From Mesorhizobium sp. (lineage in GTDB: Bacteria; Pseudomonadota; Alphaproteobacteria; Rhizobiales; Rhizobiaceae), in the NCBI GenBank assembly GCA_022833215.1, contig JAIPUZ010000060.1, positions 62,001 to 126,000 of the forward strand: a stretch of DNA of 64,000 nucleotides, given 5' to 3'. The position numbers were made by a program, and so were the translations under genes. This document shows, one piece after another, positions 46,594 through 58,018 of the stretch; positions within the stretch are counted from its first letter, which is position 1, and each line of letters opens with the position of its first letter. The notes under the pieces were generated by a model that was not told the DNA's origin, did not search any database, and saw only the letters and a list, made by a program, of their open reading frames with translations.

Positions 46594-46781
46594 GGTGATC
46601 TTGTAAGGCATGAGTGATAAACAAATAATCCCGCTGCCTGTGCGAACCGGGTAGCGGGGCCGCAAATTCAGGGGCAAGCCAAAATGCGACGCTTGTTTTG
46701 ATCAACGATTTCAAAGAGCGGGGCCCGGTGCGAACTTGCCGGGTTTTCGGCGCACGCTTGAGGTTCGCACGCCAATAGTGA
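46594..46781 (-). promoter_or_regulatory. CRISPR leader
   Basis: The 188 bases between the last repeat and the cas2 stop. On the - strand this is where pre-crRNA transcription should begin and where new spacers are inserted. The part nearest the array is AT-rich (TTATCACTCATGCC on the transcribed strand); the cas2 side holds GC-rich inverted segments. No ORF in it is credible. Confidence 0.7.
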
Positions 46782-47072
46782 TCAGACGATAAGCGGTCCA
46801 TTCAGATCGGCAGCGGGCTTTGCCCCCACATGTTCCACGCGCCGCTGCCAGTTTGCACCAAGATGATAGAAGCGCAAGCTGTCTGTCTCGGGATCGATCA
46901 GACTTTCCAGCCTCGCCTTCAGACGCGTCCACTGGGCCGGGTCGACCTCGATCTCGAAAACCGAAAACTGCACCCTTTGCCCGAAATCGCGGCAGGCTTT
47001 CGCGACCCTCCGCAGCCGTGCGGGACCGTTGCCCTGTGTGATGCTGACATCATATGTCACCAGAACCAGCAT
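46782..47072 (-). CDS. cas2: CRISPR-associated endonuclease Cas2
   Basis: A 96-residue Cas2. The ferredoxin-fold start [10 protein letters not shown] carries the conserved Asp, and the family pattern [20 protein letters not shown] is plain. ATG at 47072 has AGGAGAC upstream; the much longer open frame runs into cas1 and is not used. With Cas1 it inserts spacers at the leader end, which begins at once downstream. Confidence 0.95.
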   Translation of the reverse strand: MLVLVTYDVSITQGNGPARLRRVAKACRDFGQRVQFSVFEIEVDPAQWTRLKARLESLIDPETDSLRFYHLGANWQRRVEHVGAKPAADLNGPLIV

Positions 47073-47080
47073 GCGGTCTC

Positions 47081-48115
47081 CTATTTCCAGAACCACGGCG
47101 GATAGGCGTCGATGTCGCCGCGCAGATGGCGCGAAAGCATCTGGGCCTGCAGATGCGGCACCAGGCCCAGCGGCGCCTTTTCGCCCAGAAACGGGTGCAT
47201 GCGCTCCTCGCGTTTGCGCTCCTGCCATGTCGTCAGCACCAGGCGCCGCGCCTCGTCGTGCAGGATCACCGCGCCGCCGTCCATCGCCTGAAAATCGCCG
47301 GCCCGCAACTGGCGGCGATTGATGAGCGACAGCGCCAGGCGGTCGGCAATGACCGGCCGCAACTCCTCCATAAGATCCAGCGCGAGGCTGGGCCGTCCGG
47401 GCCTGTCGCGGTGAAGAAAGCCGGCGGCGGGATCCAGCCCCACCGTCTCCAGCGCCGAACGGCAATCATGGGTCAGCAGCGTATAGAGAAATGAAAGCAG
47501 CGCATTGACCGGGTCGAGCGGCGGCCGGCGCGAACGTCCGCGCCAGCGCAGTTCGGCATCCGGCGAGCGGATGAGGTGATCGAAGACGGAAAAATAGAGA
47601 TTGGCGGCCTCGCCTTCGCAACCGCGCAACCGCTCCAGCGGCTCGTCGGCCAGTTCCACCCGCCGCATGATCTGCGCAAGACGCCGGGTGACCGCCTCGA
47701 TCGACTGGCGCACCGCGGCATCGTAGTCTTCGCCATAATCGCGCAATGCCCGCATCAGCACCGCACGCTGATTGGCGATCTTGCCGACCAGAAAGGAGCG
47801 CACGATGTCTTCCGGTGCCTCGCAGGCCCGGTATTGGGCGCGGCGCAGCAGCACATTTCCGGTGGTCGGCCCATCGACGCGCGCCTGAAAGCGGCCGTTG
47901 CGGTCAAGGAGGGTAAGGGTGATCCCCGCGCCCGCGAGAGCGGCGATCAGCGCCGGCGACACGAGAATGGCCCCAAACGCCACAACGCCTGAAAGCATAT
48001 GCAGCGGCACGCGGCTGCGCTCCGCGCCCTCCACTTCGGCCACCAGATTTTCGCCATCCTTGCGCAGGGCCGCCCCTTCGGTGGTGACGTAAACGGTATT
48101 GAGCAGCTTCTTCAT
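47081..48115 (-). CDS. cas1: CRISPR-associated integrase Cas1 (type I-C)
   Basis: A 344-residue Cas1. I choose ATG 48115 ([17 protein letters not shown]), which overlaps the cas4 stop by 4 bases; 37 extra upstream residues lie within cas4. Metal-binding positions are the Glu in [13 protein letters not shown] and the His/Asp pair in [20 protein letters not shown]. It forms the Cas1-Cas2 integrase, here with Cas4 for trimming and choosing PAM-adjacent ends. Confidence 0.95.
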   Translation of the reverse strand: MKKLLNTVYVTTEGAALRKDGENLVAEVEGAERSRVPLHMLSGVVAFGAILVSPALIAALAGAGITLTLLDRNGRFQARVDGPTTGNVLLRRAQYRACEAPEDIVRSFLVGKIANQRAVLMRALRDYGEDYDAAVRQSIEAVTRRLAQIMRRVELADEPLERLRGCEGEAANLYFSVFDHLIRSPDAELRWRGRSRRPPLDPVNALLSFLYTLLTHDCRSALETVGLDPAAGFLHRDRPGRPSLALDLMEELRPVIADRLALSLINRRQLRAGDFQAMDGGAVILHDEARRLVLTTWQERKREERMHPFLGEKAPLGLVPHLQAQMLSRHLRGDIDAYPPWFWK

Positions 48116-48759
48116 GGCGTCTGCTCCTCCACGCTGCCGGCCTCCACCATGCGGCGGCGCCATGCCCGCACGGGCCTTGCAACCGTGTCCGGCCGGCACA
48201 GGGAGAGAAGCGAACAGGCACGGCATCTGCTGCGATGCGGAGTCGGCGGCGGGGTTTCACCGTTTGCGAACACGCTTGCCAGAGCGGCGACGGTGTCCCG
48301 TGTCAGCCGTCGCAACTCCTCATCGAAAGGCACGATCACCCGCCGGCGCGTTTCACCATAGAACAGCGCACCTTCCGGCACGCTCATGCCGGTCATTTCC
48401 TCCAGGCACAGCGCCTGCGCGCACAATTGCACCTCGTCCGCGCGATGCAGCTTCGGCTTCCCGCGCTTGTACTCGACAGGAAACGGAACCTCGCCAGCTG
48501 AAGACGGGATGAACTCAACCACATCCGCGACCCCGCTTATATTCAGCCTGCGCGAGGCCAGCGGAAGCGACATGACACGGCGCGTGCCCCGCACCTTCCG
48601 GCCTCCGCCCTTGTCCGCCACGGCATGCATGACATGCCCTTCGGCGGTGAAGCGGTTGTCGGCCCACATGCGCTCGATATGGATCAGCGCGGCCTGCCGC
48701 AAACAGTAAACGGCGTGCTGGAGAGCGGAGAGTGGCAGCGGCTCCGTTTCCGATGTCAT
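48112..48759 (-). CDS. cas4: CRISPR-associated exonuclease Cas4
   Basis: A 215-residue Cas4 of the RecB-like nuclease fold with an iron-sulfur cluster. Cysteines are visible in YCLRQ near the N-terminus and in RSRCRACSLLSLC at the C-terminus; the nuclease acid/Lys motif is VEYKRGKPK and an Asp lies in ISGVADVVEF. ATG 48759 is 28 bases from the cas7c stop, preceded by GGGGAGG. It processes prespacers to the right size and orientation. Confidence 0.93.
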   Translation of the reverse strand: MTSETEPLPLSALQHAVYCLRQAALIHIERMWADNRFTAEGHVMHAVADKGGGRKVRGTRRVMSLPLASRRLNISGVADVVEFIPSSAGEVPFPVEYKRGKPKLHRADEVQLCAQALCLEEMTGMSVPEGALFYGETRRRVIVPFDEELRRLTRDTVAALASVFANGETPPPTPHRSRCRACSLLSLCRPDTVARPVRAWRRRMVEAGSVEEQTP

Positions 48760-48787
48760 CGCACCGCCCTCCCCGCCCGATGCCCGG

Positions 48788-49738
48788 CTACAGCAGTTCG
48801 ATGATTTCGACGCCGGCTGGAAGATTGTCACGGTCGATCTCGACCACATAGTCGGAGAAGGAGCGCGCCGGCGGCTGGTTGTCGAGACGTCTGTCAATCT
48901 CGCGGAACTCACCGTCAATATTGCGCCCGATGCGTACGCGTTCGAACAGCTTGTGCGCCGGCGCGTTGCCCAGCTCATTCTCATGCCTGAACACAACCAG
49001 CTTGCGCGTCGCCATTTCACCGCGCGCCGCCGAACGGTCATGCTCGAACATGGTGGTCAGCGCTTCGAACAGCAGGTCGAGGTCGCTTTGAGAAAAGCCG
49101 GTGCGTTGCGCGAACTTGGCCGAAATGAAGCCATGGGCGACATAGAGCCCATAGGGCACGATGTGCTTGCGGCCCATGGTGCGGTTGTCGCTGCGCCCGT
49201 CGCCATCATCGCCCTCGGCGCTCTTCTTCTTTTCCGCTTCGTTGGTGGCGGCCATGCGGGTGATGGAGATTTCCAGCGGCCAGATCGGCTCCACCGATCG
49301 GGCGAAACCGAGCTGCACCGGGCCCTTTACCTGCCCCGCATTGATGCCGGTGGACATCACCGCGCCAAAGGTGCGCACGTCGAAGAAGTTCCGGCACATG
49401 AACGCTGTGAGCTCCTTCGCCTCGGCATCGTCGCGCGGATTCAGCTTCGGATCCTTTGCCGCTTTCGCATCGTCCGGACGCAGCGCCTTGTAAGCCTGGC
49501 GGTGCTTTTCGTTGAGGATCGCGCCTTCCTGCACATAGATGTGGAACCCGTCGACGCCTTCGCGCGCCAGCTCGACATAATTCCTGATCTTGCGCTTCAG
49601 GCTGACATCGGTGACCAGACCGTTGTTGGTTTCGGGGTCGAGACGCGGCAGATTGCCGGCATCGGGGTCGCCGTTCGGATTGCCGTTCACCACCTCGAAC
49701 ACAAGGGCAAAGTCATAACGATTGGCAATTGCGGTCAT
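48788..49738 (-). CDS. cas7c: Cascade backbone subunit Cas7c (Csd2)
   Basis: A 316-residue Cas7/Csd2 that lines crRNA in the type I-C Cascade. The RRM-fold opening FALVFEVVNGNPNGDPDAG and the block RNFFDVRTFGAVMSTGINAGQVKGPVQ are family hallmarks. Its start overlaps the cas8c stop by 4 bases. Several copies per complex are expected. Confidence 0.95.
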   Translation of the reverse strand: MTAIANRYDFALVFEVVNGNPNGDPDAGNLPRLDPETNNGLVTDVSLKRKIRNYVELAREGVDGFHIYVQEGAILNEKHRQAYKALRPDDAKAAKDPKLNPRDDAEAKELTAFMCRNFFDVRTFGAVMSTGINAGQVKGPVQLGFARSVEPIWPLEISITRMAATNEAEKKKSAEGDDGDGRSDNRTMGRKHIVPYGLYVAHGFISAKFAQRTGFSQSDLDLLFEALTTMFEHDRSAARGEMATRKLVVFRHENELGNAPAHKLFERVRIGRNIDGEFREIDRRLDNQPPARSFSDYVVEIDRDNLPAGVEIIELL

Positions 49739-50136
49739 GCGTCTTCTCCGGAAGCGACGGCAGCATCCGTCCTGTTGAAAAATTCATTGCGCTGGTGGTA
49801 GTAGCCGAGCCCGAAGAGCGCCTGCTCATCAGCGCCAAGCGTCGTGGGGAAAGGGTCGGCGCCGGGCGACATCAGGGCCATGATGGCCGCGACCTGCTTT
49901 TCCAGATTGACGCGTTGGCCGGGGCGCTGCTTGCCTATCTTGGAAAGATGATTGGCCGCCCCGCTGTCCAGCAGCGCGAACACCTTGCGCGGCTGCGCCG
50001 AGGCGGAGCCGTAATATTTGTCCCTGATGCCTGCATTCAGGTTCCGGCCAAGCGCGGCGACCTGAATCTGCTCATAGACTGCGAACAGCCGTCCGAGCAG
50101 ATAGCCCTTGTTTTCGTTCGCCGGGTCGAATGCCAC
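49735..50136 (-). CDS. cas11c: Predicted internal small subunit Cas11c within cas8c
   Basis: In type I-C systems the small subunit Cas11 is known to be translated from an internal site in the 3' part of cas8c (shown for Desulfovibrio vulgaris). Here a strong Shine-Dalgarno AGGGAGGT at 50141-50148 is followed after four bases by an in-frame GTG at 50136 (Val456 of Cas8c, within REVPVAFDP). This would give a 133-residue protein, close to the size reported for the family. It is a prediction from the ribosome-binding site and the known biology. Confidence 0.6.
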   Translation of the reverse strand: MAFDPANENKGYLLGRLFAVYEQIQVAALGRNLNAGIRDKYYGSASAQPRKVFALLDSGAANHLSKIGKQRPGQRVNLEKQVAAIMALMSPGADPFPTTLGADEQALFGLGYYHQRNEFFNRTDAAVASGEDA

Positions 50137-51501
50137 CGGTACCTCCCTGTTGAAATTGCGAATGAGCAGGCCGCGAAGCATCGATGCCCGCAGCGCATCG
50201 ATGCGCCCGTCGGCGCGAATACGTGTCAGAACGGCTGAAAGCAGCGTGAGCGGAAAGCGGTTCCCGGAAAGAATGGCCCGCATCCACTCACCGGCCAGAT
50301 TGGGCGGAACGTTCTCCCGCTTGCCAAGAACCGCGGTTTCCTGAAGGTAGCGCCAGATCGCCGGATACCCTTCACGGGGCGGCGGCTCGATGCGCATGTC
50401 TTCGATGAACCTCTGGTAATTCGTCACCAGCGCGCCGAAACTGTCGGCATAGAAGAAGCGCACCGAAATGCGCGCCGCATTGGGCGCCAGCCCCAATATG
50501 TAGAAGCGCACATCTTTCGTCAGGGCAGGATCGATCTGCGAAAGCGGCAGACCCTGGCGGATGCGGCCCAGTTGCACGCTCACGCGCTCGCGAACCGCTT
50601 TTTCCTCATCTTCCTTCGCAGCCGTGTCGTCGCCATCATAAAAACTGGCGAACAAGGCTTCCGAGAGCCGGGCCGCATCGAGGTCGGCCGCATCCGCCCA
50701 GAACACGGTCGAGGCATCGCCGATCTGCATCCGGTGCCCGCTGTCCCTTTCCAGAAAGCGGTTGAGGGCGGTGGTGTAGGCAAAGGCCGCCGCGGTCGAG
50801 ACAGGCGCGTTGTCGCCCTGTTCGTGGCCGTAGGAGGTGAACGCATCGAGGTTGAAGGACACCAGCGCCGCACCGGAGGATTGCGCCCCCCAAACCCCTT
50901 TGATCGAGGGATGCAGACGTGCAATCGCACGTTCATCGCCGCTGACGAGGCAGACCTCGCCACCCGCATCGTCGCCTGCCTCCGCCAGCCGCGCCCACAG
51001 AGCGCGCGCGGCCGGGCGATCATGCAGATATGTGCCGCCACGGCGTTCGCTCTCCAGCGCGAAGACCACATTCTGGTCCTTCATTTCCTCTGGCCAGAGG
51101 GGTGCGATGAAACTGTCCGGCTGCCAGCTTTCCAGAAATGCGCGCAGCGCGCGCAACCCGGCATCCGCAGTATCGCCAATCGCCTCCAGATGCCGTTCGA
51201 CAAAGGCGCGGTGTTCTTCGGCGGTGCGCTTCCCCTCGCCCGCGGTCACGCCCAGAACATAGGATGTCTTGTCCCACAGGAAGTTGGGGGAAATTCCCGC
51301 CGTGCGCTTCACCGCCTGCGGCACGGCCATCAACCTTGGCCGGGCCTTCTTGCCCTCGCCCTCGCGCCAGTCGATGACATTGGCGACAGTGCCATCCTCA
51401 TTCAGCGAGATGATGAAGCCGATCTTTTCCGAAGAGAACCCATAAGGCGGCGCATCCGGCAGCCGCTCATAGGCGCGGGCCAGCGAGGAAAGGATGGTCA
51501 T
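49735..51501 (-). CDS. cas8c: Cascade large subunit Cas8c (Csd1)
   Basis: A 588-residue large subunit that recognises the PAM and recruits Cas3. ATG 51501 (MTILSSLARAYERLPD) overlaps the cas5c stop by 4 bases; upstream residues in the same frame lie within cas5c. The C-terminal part, residues about 456-588, is the small-subunit (Cas11) region, which appears also to be made separately from an internal start. Family recognition rests on the N-terminal segment, TADAGLRALRAFLESWQPDSF and the gene order. Confidence 0.93.
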   Translation of the reverse strand: MTILSSLARAYERLPDAPPYGFSSEKIGFIISLNEDGTVANVIDWREGEGKKARPRLMAVPQAVKRTAGISPNFLWDKTSYVLGVTAGEGKRTAEEHRAFVERHLEAIGDTADAGLRALRAFLESWQPDSFIAPLWPEEMKDQNVVFALESERRGGTYLHDRPAARALWARLAEAGDDAGGEVCLVSGDERAIARLHPSIKGVWGAQSSGAALVSFNLDAFTSYGHEQGDNAPVSTAAAFAYTTALNRFLERDSGHRMQIGDASTVFWADAADLDAARLSEALFASFYDGDDTAAKEDEEKAVRERVSVQLGRIRQGLPLSQIDPALTKDVRFYILGLAPNAARISVRFFYADSFGALVTNYQRFIEDMRIEPPPREGYPAIWRYLQETAVLGKRENVPPNLAGEWMRAILSGNRFPLTLLSAVLTRIRADGRIDALRASMLRGLLIRNFNREVPVAFDPANENKGYLLGRLFAVYEQIQVAALGRNLNAGIRDKYYGSASAQPRKVFALLDSGAANHLSKIGKQRPGQRVNLEKQVAAIMALMSPGADPFPTTLGADEQALFGLGYYHQRNEFFNRTDAAVASGEDA

Positions 51502-52166
51502 CGGCGCACCTCCGCCGAGGCCGGATGCGGCACCCTCACCACGCCGTTTTCCATCCTTGCCCTGAAGAACATGGACGGGCGGCCCTTCGCGCCATGGTCG
51601 ATGTCGAACAGCATGAAGCCGAGATCGCGGCTGTCTTCGATGGCAGCCGGCAGCGGCGATGCCGGATCGAGCAGTTCGAAGCGGGCTGCGAATTCCCGCG
51701 TTCCGAGACAAGGCTGATGAAAGCATTGCCCGCGCGCGGCGCGGCGGTTGAAAATGTCGAGATGCTTGCCTTCATTGTCGTCCGGCCCGGCCTTGCCGGT
51801 CATCTCGAAATGCGCCTCGATCACATAGGCCGGATTGACCAGGACGGTGGAAGCGCGCTGCTGCCGGTCGTCGTCCACCAGCAGGCCGAGGCCCGCCAGA
51901 TCGCCGCGCTTCATCGCCGATCTGATCTTGCCGGCCGGTGCCTTGTGGCCCACTTCGTTGCGGCGGATCGACTGGTAGCGGATAGGCTCCAGCACAAGGA
52001 TGGCGTCGACGATCCAGCGGATCGCGGGCTTCCAGTGGATCGCTTCGAGTATGCCCCGCGCCGCCGAGGGCGTCATCACATCGTAGGTGACGCGCTCCAC
52101 CTTCATTTCCGGCCTTGTGAACAGGCCGTAATCGCCGGAAACCTTCAGACGAATTCCATAGCTCAA
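51498..52166 (-). CDS. cas5c: Cas5c endoribonuclease (Cas5d)
   Basis: A 222-residue Cas5c, which in type I-C replaces Cas6 and cuts pre-crRNA at the base of the repeat hairpin. Homologues open with SYGI...; here only TTG at 52166 gives that beginning ((M)SYGIRLKVSGDYGLFT), with GAGGGG upstream. A longer in-frame reading begins far upstream and overlaps the GIY-YIG gene. The core RPEMKVERVTYDVMTPSAAR is diagnostic. Use of TTG may lower its translation. Confidence 0.88.
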   Translation of the reverse strand: MSYGIRLKVSGDYGLFTRPEMKVERVTYDVMTPSAARGILEAIHWKPAIRWIVDAILVLEPIRYQSIRRNEVGHKAPAGKIRSAMKRGDLAGLGLLVDDDRQQRASTVLVNPAYVIEAHFEMTGKAGPDDNEGKHLDIFNRRAARGQCFHQPCLGTREFAARFELLDPASPLPAAIEDSRDLGFMLFDIDHGAKGRPSMFFRARMENGVVRVPHPASAEVRR

Positions 52167-52179
52167 TTCTTCTGCCCCC

Positions 52180-54776
<2,597 letters not shown>

Positions 54777-55107
54777 CCCCCCGATGCAAATATAGGTAGA
54801 TCGTCAGGAGAAATGCAACCGCCATCAACCGTGTGTAGCCCGCAGGAGGCGCACACGTCAGCGCGGCTTCCTGCACGCTTACCGACATCAACCGCACGCA
54901 TGGTCATGCCATCCGGCCTGTGACGTCAAAAAGGGGCTTTCCCTCACAAAGGTCTCGATAGGCCCGCCACTTGTCGACAGCCTTGGCCACACTTACCGAA
55001 GCGTTTGCGACCGAACCCTTTCGCCCCGACACGGCCACCAACCAGCCCCCGGTCCGGCACGAATTGTTTGCGGCCCCGGCAAAACCGTTGCCGGAGCCGC
55101 CAGACGA
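54777..55107. other. Intergenic stretch upstream of cas3
   Basis: About 331 bases between cas3 (leftward) and the aminotransferase (also leftward). The cas operon promoter should lie near 54780-54850, which is AT-rich. A perfect 7-bp hairpin (CCGGCAA at 55076, TTGCCGG at 55088, 5-base loop) at the aminotransferase side could act in termination of that gene, but it lacks a T run. I see no gene, and no leftover of the truncated receptor's 3' end. Confidence 0.5.
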
Positions 55108-56484
55108 TCAGACAAAAGTGTCGAGGTTCTTGCGCAGACGGTCTGCCAGCCAGTCGATCTCCTGATGGGAGATGACAAGCGGCGGTGAGAACACGAGACA
55201 GTCACGCACTGCGCGGGTGGTCAATCCAGTCTGGAAGCACAGGTTTCGCACCGGAGTGGCAAGGCTCGAGACCGGGCTGATCGGCGTACGGCCCTCCTTG
55301 TCGCGGGTCAGTTCTACCGCCGCCATCAGCCCGACGCCCCGCACTTCGCCGACCAGCGGATGCTCCAGAAGCTCGCGCAGCCTGGCCTGGAAATAGGGGC
55401 CGGTGTCCTCGCCCACACGCTCGACGATACGCTCGCGCTTGAGGATACGGATATTCTCAAGCGCGACCGCAGCGGCAACCGGATGGCCCGAATAGGTGTA
55501 GCCGTGGTTCATGCGGCCGGGCTGGTCCATCAGCACCGAAGCAACACGATCGCCGAAGACCGAGGCCGAGATCGGCATGTAGCCCGAGGACATGCCCTTG
55601 GCAATGGTGATGATGTCGGGCTTTATGTCGAAAGTCTGCGAGCCAAACCACTGGCCGGTGCGGCCAAAACCGCAGATAACCTCGTCGGCAATCAAAAGGA
55701 TTTCATTGCTGCGGCAGATTTCCTGCACGGCGGCCCAGTAGCCTTCCGGCGGCGTGATGACACCGCCCGCCCCCTGCACGGGTTCGCCGATAAAGGCGGC
55801 TATGTTCTCCGCGCCGACCTTTTCGATTGTGGCCCTAAGGCCGGCGAGAGCCGCGGCGCAGTGCTCTTCGGGGGTCTGGCCACGGCCTTCGCTCCACCAG
55901 AATGGAGCAGGAGCGTGATGAACATCGGCCATCGGCTGGCCGGGAATGTCATGCATCGAAGGCAGACCCGTCAGAGAGCCCGAGCCGATCGAAGTGCCAT
56001 GATAGGCGTATGTCCGCGAGATGATCGCCTTCTTCGACGGTTTGCCGGCGCGGATCCAGTAAAGCCTTGCCAGGCGGATGTTGGTGTCGTTGGCCTCGGA
56101 GCCGGAATTGGCGAAAAAAACCCGGTCCAGCCCGTTCGGGGCGACCGAAGCAATCTCTGCAGCCAGTTCGACGGTCGACGGCATCGTGGTTTTGAAGAAG
56201 GTGTTGTAGTAGGGCAGCTCGGCCATTTGTCTTGCTGCGACGTCTGCGAGTTCCTTGCGACCATAGCCGATGTTCACGCACCACAGCCCGCCCATGCCGT
56301 CGAGCAGTTTTTCGCCTTCGCTGTCATAGAGATAGCAGCCCTCGGCGCGGGTGATGACGCGGGTGCCGCCCTCGGCCACCAGCTCCTGGTGGTCGGCAAA
56401 GGGATGCATGTGATGGGCAAGATCGAGTGCCTTGATGCGCAGCGTTTCCGCAGAGGCATTGGGCAGGTATGCATGGTCAGTCAT
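55108..56484 (-). CDS. Class III (omega-) aminotransferase
   Basis: A 458-residue PLP-dependent aminotransferase. ATG 56484 (MTDHAYLPN) overlaps the M81 gene stop by 8 bases; the 32 upstream residues in the same frame belong to that gene's region. The cofactor residues are Asp267 (LLIADEVICGFGRTG) and Lys296 (IAKGMSSG), and the SGSEANDTN phosphate-binding loop is clear. It resembles omega-amino acid/polyamine-pyruvate aminotransferases. Its neighbours suggest it converts an amine to an aldehyde for the operon's dehydrogenase. Confidence 0.88.
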   Translation of the reverse strand: MTDHAYLPNASAETLRIKALDLAHHMHPFADHQELVAEGGTRVITRAEGCYLYDSEGEKLLDGMGGLWCVNIGYGRKELADVAARQMAELPYYNTFFKTTMPSTVELAAEIASVAPNGLDRVFFANSGSEANDTNIRLARLYWIRAGKPSKKAIISRTYAYHGTSIGSGSLTGLPSMHDIPGQPMADVHHAPAPFWWSEGRGQTPEEHCAAALAGLRATIEKVGAENIAAFIGEPVQGAGGVITPPEGYWAAVQEICRSNEILLIADEVICGFGRTGQWFGSQTFDIKPDIITIAKGMSSGYMPISASVFGDRVASVLMDQPGRMNHGYTYSGHPVAAAVALENIRILKRERIVERVGEDTGPYFQARLRELLEHPLVGEVRGVGLMAAVELTRDKEGRTPISPVSSLATPVRNLCFQTGLTTRAVRDCLVFSPPLVISHQEIDWLADRLRKNLDTFV

Positions 56485-58018
56485 CGTGTGGAAACTCCTG
56501 AATGCGGATGAATGAGGGTGCGGCTTCGGGATCGAGCGGCCAGATCGGGCGTGGCAGGTTCCTGTAAGGAACCTTTGCAAGCTTCATGCTTGCAATACCG
56601 CCGGCGTCGACCAGCAGCACTTTGCGGGCGAGCGGACCGAAGGCGGCACGGTGATGGTTGCGGCTTTTCAGGGCAAGCACCCGTTTTGCCGCCGGTTCGA
56701 TCCCGACGGCGCGGAACTGTTGCAGATCGGTTATGGCAAGAGCGCGGCTTGCAACGACGATATTGATACCGCGATGACGCAGCACTGCCATGGGCCCCAT
56801 ATCAACGGTCACGCCACGCAGATAGGGGCCGTCAAACGGAATCTTGCCTTCATGCAGCCGCATGACCTGCACCTGCAACCGCAATGGGGGGCAGATCCCG
56901 GGCGCATGCCTGCCACCGAATTCGAGCTCCAGTACCGCGCCGGCGCCGGCGGCCGTCGCGCGGGCGACGGCGTCGGGATCGCAGACGCTGGCAAAGGCGG
57001 CGTCGGGCAGATCGGCCTCGACCATCGCGCGCAGCAGATTTGTGGAATCTCCATAGGCGCCTCCCGCCGGGTTATCGGCGAAATCGGCCAGCACCAGCGG
57101 CTTATCCGCCGTCTCCCGGGCCTCGGCCATGACCTGGGCGGGATCGGCGAAATCGAGCTGGGTTTCCGCGCGGCTTTGCCACAGAAGGCCTGCCAGTTCC
57201 TGCGCAGGCCGCACGAGGTCGACAGTGCATGCGCGCTCGGCGTAGAGGACGACGGCAGGGCCAGCATGGGCGGTGTCGGCCCAGGGGAAACCGATGGAAA
57301 TGCCGCCGCTCACCATTCTGAAATCGCGACGCAAGGCATCGAGCCGCGCAAGGATGGGGTTCATCGGACCGGGAGGCGTGGTTCGGCCGTGATCGGCCGC
57401 ATCCAGCATCGGCAGGCGCAGCATCAGCGCGCGGGTGAGGCGCTTGCCGCATTTCGGCAGTGCGAGCAGCCGCGCCAGCGCGGCAGCGGCACGCTGGCCG
57501 GTCTCGGCCTGGTCGATATGAGGATAGGTCTCGTAAATGCAGATACCATCAGCCGCACCGACAAGCCGGGGGCTGAGATTGGCATGCATGTCCAGCGTTA
57601 CAAGCAGCGGCACATCGGGACCAATGATGGCGCGCAGTTCCGATGCGATATCGCCTTCGGGGTCCGGGCTGGCTTCGGTCGTCATGGCGCCGTGCAGCGC
57701 CAGCAGTACACCGTCCGGCCGCTTGCGGGCGGCATCGAGCAGCCGCGACTTCAAATCCTGAAACACGGATTCGACCATCGGGCCAGAGGGGCCCGCCGCG
57801 GCGGCAACGGCAATTTCGCTGTCCCAGTCCCGGGCCCTGGCCGCTGCCAGGAATCCGCCGATTTCCGTGCCCGAACCGGCCAGCCTCGATCGCGCGGCGC
57901 CATCTTCGAGCAACAGGTAACGTCCCTGGAAACTGTCGACCGGGGTCAGGACCTTGTTGAAACTATTGGTCTCGTGCAGCAGCGACGCGAGAAGGATGCG
58001 CGGCGACGTCATCGTCAT
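56477..58018 (-). CDS. M81 metallopeptidase, MlrC-like
   Basis: A 513-residue member of the M81 (MlrC, microcystinase C) family. The metal-binding blocks are HETNSF at 15-20, LHGAM near 109, DMHAN near 143 and YPHID; DNPAGGAYGDST is a further family motif. It overlaps the aldehyde dehydrogenase stop by 4 bases and the aminotransferase by 8. MlrC acts on peptide or amide bonds in the microcystin pathway, but most family members have unknown substrates, so the chemistry here is open. A second, more divergent copy lies at the end of the window. Confidence 0.85.
   Translation of the reverse strand: MTMTSPRILLASLLHETNSFNKVLTPVDSFQGRYLLLEDGAARSRLAGSGTEIGGFLAAARARDWDSEIAVAAAAGPSGPMVESVFQDLKSRLLDAARKRPDGVLLALHGAMTTEASPDPEGDIASELRAIIGPDVPLLVTLDMHANLSPRLVGAADGICIYETYPHIDQAETGQRAAAALARLLALPKCGKRLTRALMLRLPMLDAADHGRTTPPGPMNPILARLDALRRDFRMVSGGISIGFPWADTAHAGPAVVLYAERACTVDLVRPAQELAGLLWQSRAETQLDFADPAQVMAEARETADKPLVLADFADNPAGGAYGDSTNLLRAMVEADLPDAAFASVCDPDAVARATAAGAGAVLELEFGGRHAPGICPPLRLQVQVMRLHEGKIPFDGPYLRGVTVDMGPMAVLRHRGINIVVASRALAITDLQQFRAVGIEPAAKRVLALKSRNHHRAAFGPLARKVLLVDAGGIASMKLAKVPYRNLPRPIWPLDPEAAPSFIRIQEFPHDD

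Noticed and set aside
55076..55094. A 7-bp hairpin at the aminotransferase end, as a Rho-independent terminator
   Set aside because: There is no T run after the stem on either strand, so the call is weak; mentioned only in the intergenic entry.
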